Below the pieces are notes generated by a model. It had not been told where the DNA came from. It did not search any database and was given only the letters and a program-made list of their open reading frames with translations. 6,338 nt of DNA, taken from Chloroflexota bacterium. GTDB lineage: Bacteria; Chloroflexota; Limnocylindria; Limnocylindrales; CSP1-4. The stretch is from NCBI GenBank assembly GCA_013695505.1, contig JACDAH010000263.1, forward strand, positions 1 to 6,338, read 5' to 3'. Below, one piece after another: positions 1 to 5,060 of the stretch. Within the stretch, counting starts at the first letter, position 1. The number at the start of each line of letters is the position of its first letter. Position numbers and translations under genes: made by a program.

Positions 1-38
1 AGTCTGGCGAGCACCACTTCACCGGCGCTTATCCAGGC

Positions 39-52
39 CTCGCGCGCGCGAG
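39..52. repeat. CG-alternating perfect palindrome
   Basis: Fourteen bases read the same on both strands (CTC, an alternating CG core, GAG), with five CG dinucleotides in a row at 41-50. It could form a short cruciform or Z-DNA-prone tract. It lies about 200 bases upstream of the phosphoesterase start, and a role as the end of an upstream transcript or as an operator cannot be told from sequence. In GC-rich DNA a tract like this can also arise by chance. Confidence 0.35.
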
Positions 53-237
53 ACGGTGCCGGGGCGCACCGCTTTGGATCCGGAGGCCCCGTCGCTCCCT
101 CGACGGTCGGTGACCAGACGGAAACGCGACTGGCGCGCAGCGTTATCGTGGGCGCTCCAGAGTGCAGCGGTGCGGTCCGGAGGAGGAACGCACCCGGGCC
201 AGCGACCGATCCGCCCGACCCCAGTGCCCGGTTCGTC

Positions 238-246
238 GAGGAGGAG
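238..246 (+). promoter_or_regulatory. Ribosome binding site of the phosphoesterase fusion gene
   Basis: GAGGAGGAG ends eight bases before the ATG at 255. This purine run matches the anti-Shine-Dalgarno core at ideal spacing. It decides the start: the ATG at 255 begins directly with a signal peptide, whereas the in-frame GTG at 162 would add 31 charged residues in front of it. Confidence 0.8.
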
Positions 247-254
247 CCCCAGCC

Positions 255-3200
255 ATGTCTCACGTCCGCATCCGCGCCTTGGTCCTGCTCAGCCTGGTCT
301 CGCTGATCGCGGGGCTCGTGGCCGCCCCCGTGGCCGCCGCCCCTCCGCAGGGCAAGCCGTCGACCTCGAAGGCGATCCTCTATGCCTCGGACGGCATGCG
401 GCCGGACCTCATGGAGCAGTACGCGGCCGCGGGTCAGATGCCGACCTACCAGAACCTGATGGCCAACGGTGTTCGTGGCGTGAACGGCATGGTCCAGGCG
501 TTCCCGCCCAACACGGGCGTCGGCTGGTACACGATCGCGACCGGCACGTATCCGAGCGAGCACGGCTCCACGAACAACACGTTCTTCCGGACCGGCGACA
601 CCTTCAGCAACCGGTCGAGCTTCGCGGGGGCCGGCATCCTCCAGGCCGACACGATCGCCAATGCGGCGGAGCGCTCGGGCAAGAAGGTCGCCCAGATCGA
701 ATGGGTCGGTGGTCGCGCCGCGAACATCACCGGTCCCACCGTCGACTTCGCGAACTTCTTCTCGACTCGGGGCGTTCTCGCCTCGCCGATCAACGCGGGC
801 GAGCAGGCGGGCGCCGCCGCCTTCAACATCAGCTACCAGGTGGCAGCCTTCGCCGCCGCGTCGGGCTGGACGAACGTCCCGACCGGTGACCCTGCGGCGC
901 CCGCCCAGCAGTCGGTGCTGACGGTCGCGAGCACTTTCCTCGCCCAGAACCCCACGCGGACCTACGACGTGTACGTCTACGACTCGATCGTCGATGGCAC
1001 TGCGGCGTACGACACGCTCATCCTGGTCCGGAGCGGCGCGTCGAAGGACGGCAGCCAGGCCGCAACGACCCTCGGAGTCGGCGACTTCAAGGAGATCAAG
1101 CTCCGCGGCGCCGACGGCCTCATCGGCGATCGCGTGGGCCAGACGGCCGGGTTCTATACGAAGCTGATCAGCCTCGCCCCGGACCTGTCGCAGTTCAAGC
1201 TGTACTTCACGTCGGTCGAGCGCGCCATCGCCAGCTGCGCGACCGCGGCCTGCAACGCGCTGCCGGCGGGCGGCGCGACCGAGAACCGCCTCGAGAAGTA
1301 CATCGCGGACAACCTGCCGACGGCCGTCGCCGCCGACTTCGCGCCCCTCGAAGCCCGAATCATCGACGAAGCGACGTACGTCGAGCAGGGCCGCGACCTC
1401 GAGGCGGCCTACGGCGACGCGGTCCTCGACTACATCCTCGGGACGCTCCAGCCGAACACGGACCTCGCCATGGTCGGGTATCCCGTGACCGACGAGTTCA
1501 GCCACCAGTTCCTCGGGTTGACGGTACCGACCGACATGGACGGCCAGCCGAACCCGTACTACGACGACCTCAACGGTGACGGGACCAAGGACAACCTCCT
1601 CGCCACCCGCGAGGGCTATATCCGCTCGGCATACCACGAGGCGGACGCCAAGCTCGGGCGGACGCGTGCCCTCATGCCGGCGAACACAACGGTCTTCGCG
1701 GCGTCCGACCACGGCTTCGCACCGCAATGGTGGGCGGTCAACGCCACCAAGGTCCTCAACGACACGACCGTCCACAACACCAACACGAACGCCGACGTGT
1801 CCCTCCATGCCAGCGGATCGAGCGCGAGCAACTGCGCGGCGGCGGTGACGGACCTCGCCAAGGCCTGCTGGGCCGGTGGCGCGATCCAGATCTACATCAA
1901 CTCGACGCTGCCGGCGGGCATTACCTATGCCGCTGTCCGCGCCGCGGTCAACACCGCCTTTCAGAACCTGGTTGACGCCGCCCGGCCGGGAGCCCAGGTG
2001 GTTGCGAGGATCATCCAGAAGGAGCAGCTCCGGAACGTCGATGGCAGCGACTCGCTGCATCCCAACCGGAGTGGCGACGTGGTCGTCGCCCTTCGGCCGC
2101 CATACCAGGCGGACGGCGCGACGCCGGGCGTGACAATCGCCTTCAGTCAGTTCTTCGGCCAGCACGGCTACCTGCCGGAGCTCGTCGACCTGGCCCACAG
2201 CGTCAACATGCACGCGACGTTTGTGGCGTCGGGCCCGGGCATCCGCAAGCAGGCGCCCGTCGCAGGGATCCGGGCGGTCGACCTCGCGCCGACCCTGAGC
2301 TTCCTGCTCGGGATCGACGGGCCCCAGAACGCCCGCGGCAAGATCCTCGTCGGCCTCACCACCAAGCCTTCGCTCAAGGTCTACACGATCCTCGATATCA
2401 GCGACTACCACGGGCAGCTGGTGCCCCTGACCGAGGCCGCCGATACGCTTGGGCCGACATTCACGATCGGTGGCGCGGCGTTCCTCAAGACCTGGTTCGA
2501 TACCTATCGGGCGGAGGCCACGGACGGGTCCATCACGGTCGCGGCCGGCGACTCGGTCGGCGCGACGCCGCCGATCTCGAGCTTCTTCGGTGACAAGCCG
2601 ACGATCGAGCTGATGAACCTCATGGGCTTCAGTGCCGACGGCCTCGGGAACCACAACTTCGACCGGACGTCGGCCTATCTCCGCGACGAGTTGATCCCCC
2701 TCGCGACTTACCCATTTCTTTCGGCGAACGTCGTCGACGCGAACGGCAAGACGCCCGCCGAGTGGAAGCCGTCGCAGGTCTTCAGCCTCAGTGGCGGAAA
2801 GCTCGGTCTCGTCGGCTTCACGAACGAGGACGCGCCGACCCTGGTCGCCCCGGACGCGTTCGATCCGTTCCACGTGAGCCCGCGGATCCCGGCCGTCCAG
2901 TCCGAGATCAACAGGCTTCGCGCCGCGGGCATCAAGACGATCGTCGTGATGGGTCATGACGGCGCCGTTGACGGCACGCTGAATAGCCCCACCGGCCCGA
3001 TCGCAACCCTTGCCGACGGGCTGACCGGAGCCGACGTCGTCATCGGCGATCACACCGACTTCCAAGTGGTCAGCCGCCGGGGGAATGGGACACTCGTCAC
3101 CGAGAACCGGAGCAGGGGAATCCGCCTCACCCGGATCCGGATCGTCGTCGACCCGATGACGAAGGCAACCCTGTACACGACCGCGGACTTCCACAAGCCG

Positions 3201-4073
3201 TGGACCATCGGCGTCACGCCAGATCCCGCGATCCAGACTCGGATCGACGCGCTCAACGCGCAGCTTGCGCCGATCTTCAACGCGGTCGTGGGAGTGTCGA
3301 CCGTCCCGGTCCCCCGCGGCGATGCCTGCGCAACGGCAACGGGCCGTGTCGACGGACGTGCCTGCGAGTCGCTTGTCGGCGACATCGTGACCGACGCGAT
3401 CCGCTCGGCCTACCCGGTCGACTTTGCCCTGACGAACGCCGGGGGGCTCCGTGCCGACCTGACGTGCGCGGCTGGACTATCAGACCCGAATCCGAGCGAC
3501 TTCTGCCCGGCCGCCGTGTACCCCAACCCGGATGGGTCGGGCCACTACGCCATCACTCGCGGCCAGGTCCTCGGCGTCCTCCCGTTCGGCAACGTGTCGG
3601 CGACCCTGACCATCAACGGTGCCGAGCTCAAGGACTACCTCGAGACCGCCGTCTCGTCCCTCCCGATCACCCTCAACGGGCGATTCGGACAGGTCTCCGG
3701 CCTGTGCTTCACGTTCGACATCCAGATGCCGGCGATCCAGTTCAGCTCGTTGCCGCGGGCGATCCCCGGTAGCGGGCAGCGAGTCACCGGCGCTGTTCGG
3801 CAGGCTGCCGACGGGAGCTGCACGGGATCAGCCATCGACCTGACAGCCGGCGCCACCTACTCGCTCGGCACGAATGACTTCACCGCCTCCGGGGGTGACG
3901 GGTACCAGAACTTCCGACCGCGAATCGTGACCCAGGACACGCTCGACCAGGACCTCGCGGACTACATCACCGCCCAGCCGGGCGGCCTGATCAGCCCCGC
4001 GATCCAGGGCCGGATCCATTGCACCGACTCCGATCTGGCAACGGCTCCGGCGTGCCCGGTCGGATCGCCGTAG
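255..4073 (+). CDS. Secreted fusion phosphoesterase: NPP/alkaline-phosphatase domain plus UshA-like 5'-nucleotidase
   Basis: A 1272-residue exported enzyme. Residues 1-28 are a signal peptide (RIRALVLLSLVSLIAG core; likely cut VAA^AP, no lipobox). Residues about 38-695 are a type I phosphodiesterase/nucleotide pyrophosphatase domain. Its expected zinc ligands and nucleophile are visible: D46 (SDGMR), T87 (PPNTG), D413 and H417 (DEFSH), D485-H486 (SDHGF), H637 (GQHGY). A DxNxDG calcium-type loop lies at 438-446. After a linker of about 10 residues, 708-980 form a 5'-nucleotidase metallophosphoesterase domain: D717/H719 (DYHG), D766 (AGD), N799-H800 (GNHNFD), H901 (GHDG), H933 in GDHTD. Residues 1010-1225 are the 5'-nucleotidase substrate domain: ESLVGD, NAGGLRAD, PFGN (1110-1113), QVSG, GGDGY (1213-1217). 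The 12 cysteines, an even number, fit an exported protein. No membrane anchor or sorting signal is seen, so release is likely. Inferred role: stepwise phosphate and nucleoside scavenging. Family calls are strong; substrates are unknown. Confidence 0.9.
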   Translation: MSHVRIRALVLLSLVSLIAGLVAAPVAAAPPQGKPSTSKAILYASDGMRPDLMEQYAAAGQMPTYQNLMANGVRGVNGMVQAFPPNTGVGWYTIATGTYPSEHGSTNNTFFRTGDTFSNRSSFAGAGILQADTIANAAERSGKKVAQIEWVGGRAANITGPTVDFANFFSTRGVLASPINAGEQAGAAAFNISYQVAAFAAASGWTNVPTGDPAAPAQQSVLTVASTFLAQNPTRTYDVYVYDSIVDGTAAYDTLILVRSGASKDGSQAATTLGVGDFKEIKLRGADGLIGDRVGQTAGFYTKLISLAPDLSQFKLYFTSVERAIASCATAACNALPAGGATENRLEKYIADNLPTAVAADFAPLEARIIDEATYVEQGRDLEAAYGDAVLDYILGTLQPNTDLAMVGYPVTDEFSHQFLGLTVPTDMDGQPNPYYDDLNGDGTKDNLLATREGYIRSAYHEADAKLGRTRALMPANTTVFAASDHGFAPQWWAVNATKVLNDTTVHNTNTNADVSLHASGSSASNCAAAVTDLAKACWAGGAIQIYINSTLPAGITYAAVRAAVNTAFQNLVDAARPGAQVVARIIQKEQLRNVDGSDSLHPNRSGDVVVALRPPYQADGATPGVTIAFSQFFGQHGYLPELVDLAHSVNMHATFVASGPGIRKQAPVAGIRAVDLAPTLSFLLGIDGPQNARGKILVGLTTKPSLKVYTILDISDYHGQLVPLTEAADTLGPTFTIGGAAFLKTWFDTYRAEATDGSITVAAGDSVGATPPISSFFGDKPTIELMNLMGFSADGLGNHNFDRTSAYLRDELIPLATYPFLSANVVDANGKTPAEWKPSQVFSLSGGKLGLVGFTNEDAPTLVAPDAFDPFHVSPRIPAVQSEINRLRAAGIKTIVVMGHDGAVDGTLNSPTGPIATLADGLTGADVVIGDHTDFQVVSRRGNGTLVTENRSRGIRLTRIRIVVDPMTKATLYTTADFHKPWTIGVTPDPAIQTRIDALNAQLAPIFNAVVGVSTVPVPRGDACATATGRVDGRACESLVGDIVTDAIRSAYPVDFALTNAGGLRADLTCAAGLSDPNPSDFCPAAVYPNPDGSGHYAITRGQVLGVLPFGNVSATLTINGAELKDYLETAVSSLPITLNGRFGQVSGLCFTFDIQMPAIQFSSLPRAIPGSGQRVTGAVRQAADGSCTGSAIDLTAGATYSLGTNDFTASGGDGYQNFRPRIVTQDTLDQDLADYITAQPGGLISPAIQGRIHCTDSDLATAPACPVGSP

Positions 4074-4780
4074 CTGCGCTCCGGCGCATCGGCACCTCGG
4101 TCGCCCGCGGGTCCGCCCGCGGGCGACCGGCTGTCGGCGCGGTCGCGGTCGCGGTCGTGCTCCTGCAGTCGCTCGCAGGCGAAATCCTTGCCCATGGCGA
4201 GCTCACCTTCCAGCTCGGCGTCGAGCGCGTCCAACCGGGTGGGACGCTCGAGATCCGCGGCGACCTGGGAGCCGGCGACCAGCTCGAGATCACACTTGTC
4301 GCGAAGTCCGATGGCGCTCGTCGTCTGATCGCCACGATCGAGACGGCCGAGGAGGGTCACCTCCACACGTTCGTCACGGTGCCGGCGGACGTGGCCGTCG
4401 GGGACTACCTCGTCGAGGCGGCGTTCGAACTCACCGTCATGCGCGCCCCGCTGACGGTGGCGGGGCCCCCGATCGTGGAGGAACCAGATGAGCAGCCGGG
4501 TCAGGAGGAGGGCCTGCTTGTTCCCATGCCGCCGGGGTTCGGATCGGGGAGTGGCGCGTCCGGTGGGAGCGCGAGCGTCGGCGCCGGCGCGTCCGCATCG
4601 GCCTTCACCGACGGGGCGGGATCGCTCGCCCCGATCGGGATCCGTCGCGATCCGATCGAAGGCATGGCTGCTGTCGGCGCGGGCATCCTCGCGGTGGCCG
4701 TGGTGGCGGGGCTCCGGATCAGAAGCGGGCGGCGACGCGACGAGCCGGTGGCGAGGCCGCCAAATACTCCAAATGGATGA
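4019..4780 (+). CDS. Membrane-anchored envelope protein with Ig-like domain, unknown function
   Basis: I do not recognise a named family. From a TTG at 4019 it is 253 residues. Residues 1-37 are Arg-rich, 38-58 are hydrophobic (AVGAVAVAVVLLQSLAG) and end ILA^HG, so signal cleavage would leave His59 first. Residues 59-147 look like a single beta-sandwich (VQPGGTLEIRG ... VPADVAVGDYLVEA), as in bacterial Ig-like domains. A second His pair, GHLH, is at 113-116. An acidic linker (about 153-164) and a Gly/Ser/Ala stalk (173-196) lead to one membrane helix (about 215-232) and a basic tail (RIRSGRRR), so the body should face outside. The start is uncertain: neither the TTG nor a GTG at 4052 has a clear ribosome site. 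Both lie inside the upstream gene (55 or 22 bases of overlap), which suggests translational coupling. A 14-bp hairpin lies in its early codons. Reading frame probably real; function unknown. Confidence 0.72.
   Translation: MHRLRSGNGSGVPGRIAVAALRRIGTSVARGSARGRPAVGAVAVAVVLLQSLAGEILAHGELTFQLGVERVQPGGTLEIRGDLGAGDQLEITLVAKSDGARRLIATIETAEEGHLHTFVTVPADVAVGDYLVEAAFELTVMRAPLTVAGPPIVEEPDEQPGQEEGLLVPMPPGFGSGSGASGGSASVGAGASASAFTDGAGSLAPIGIRRDPIEGMAAVGAGILAVAVVAGLRIRSGRRRDEPVARPPNTPNG
4098..4129 (+). terminator. Strong 14-bp perfect hairpin, terminator- or attenuator-like
   Basis: Arms 4098-4111 and 4116-4129 are exact reverse complements around a TCCG loop, almost all G/C, with a further possible G-U pair at the base. 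It starts 25 bases after the phosphoesterase stop, the usual place for an intrinsic terminator, but no T-run follows. It also lies inside the early codons of the downstream gene (residues 27-37). It may end or trim most transcripts, protect the 3' end of the first message, or limit ribosome entry into the second gene. It could also be a by-product of coding Arg/Gly/Ala-rich sequence in a GC-rich genome. Confidence 0.55.
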
Positions 4781-4847
4781 CGCGGATTGCCGACCAGGGT
4801 CCTAGCCTGATCGAGCCACGGGTACCGCAGAATCGGGGACCTTCTGC

Positions 4848-4867
4848 CCGGTGCGTCGCCGCACCGG
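4848..4867 (+). terminator. 8-bp hairpin downstream of the envelope gene, possible terminator
   Basis: CCGGTGCG and CGCACCGG pair perfectly around a TCGC loop, 68 bases after the envelope protein stop. The position suits a transcript end. There is no T-run, so a classic intrinsic terminator is not proven; U-poor hairpins are common at gene ends in GC-rich bacteria. Confidence 0.35.
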
Positions 4868-4984
4868 ATGTTCAGTCCTGATGTAGTTGGGGATGGTTGC
4901 GGGAGTTCGCGACTGGTACCGTCGGCGAGACCCGTATGGGACCCTAACCGTCGACCGGTCGTATGGCCGGCAAGCAATTCTTCC

Positions 4985-5000
4985 GGGTGGATTACCACCC
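4985..5000 (+). promoter_or_regulatory. Small hairpin in the protease leader
   Basis: GGGTGG and CCACCC pair perfectly around an ATTA loop, 61 bases before the protease start. It could be part of a structured 5' leader or a dyad operator. At six base pairs, chance is a real alternative. Confidence 0.25.
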
Positions 5001-5045
5001 TGAGCGCGCGCACTTGGCTGGAACGAGGGCTTTTCCGGTCGGGGC

Positions 5046-5052
5046 AGGGGAG
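5046..5052 (+). promoter_or_regulatory. Ribosome binding site of the protease gene
   Basis: AGGGGAG ends eight bases before the ATG at 5061. It supports this start, which opens directly into a basic n-region and a hydrophobic signal core. Confidence 0.7.
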
Positions 5053-5060
5053 TCTGATCA

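Larger units (their letters stand above)
4781..5060. other. Intergenic region between envelope protein and protease
   Basis: This 280-base gap has no convincing gene. By eye it is less GC-rich than its flanks. It holds two short perfect hairpins (4848-4867 and 4985-5000), a palindrome GACCGGTC near 4954-4961, and the protease ribosome site at its right end. A 7-base word, ACCGTCG, occurs twice about 29 bases apart (near 4918 and 4947). I found no confident -35/-10 pair and no known riboswitch core. The protease gene probably has its own promoter here, because the gap is too long for tight operon coupling. Confidence 0.5.

Noticed and set aside
120..144. GGAAAC followed 15 bases later by CGTT, resembling an ECF sigma promoter
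   Set aside because: The spacing is one to two bases short of the usual ECF spacing and the motif is too short to trust without transcript data.
178..187. Shine-Dalgarno-like GGAGGAGG upstream
   Set aside because: No ATG, GTG or TTG follows at suitable distance; it appears to be an orphan purine run.
162..254. GTG at 162 as the start of the phosphoesterase, adding 31 residues
   Set aside because: It would put a charged, Arg/Glu-rich stretch in front of the signal peptide, and it lacks a spaced ribosome site; the ATG at 255 has both a good ribosome site and a clean signal sequence.
56..889. 277-residue forward open frame overlapping the phosphoesterase start
   Set aside because: It is the shifted-frame reading of the phosphoesterase gene, Arg/Pro/Gly-rich with no domain, a usual artefact in GC-rich DNA.
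4139..4156. Three tandem GCGGTC hexamers
   Set aside because: They encode the Ala-Val repeats of the hydrophobic signal core and need no further explanation.
3962..4366. Reverse-strand open frames across the junction of the first two genes
   Set aside because: Antisense readings rich in Arg/Asp/Ala with no domain; the forward genes explain the region.
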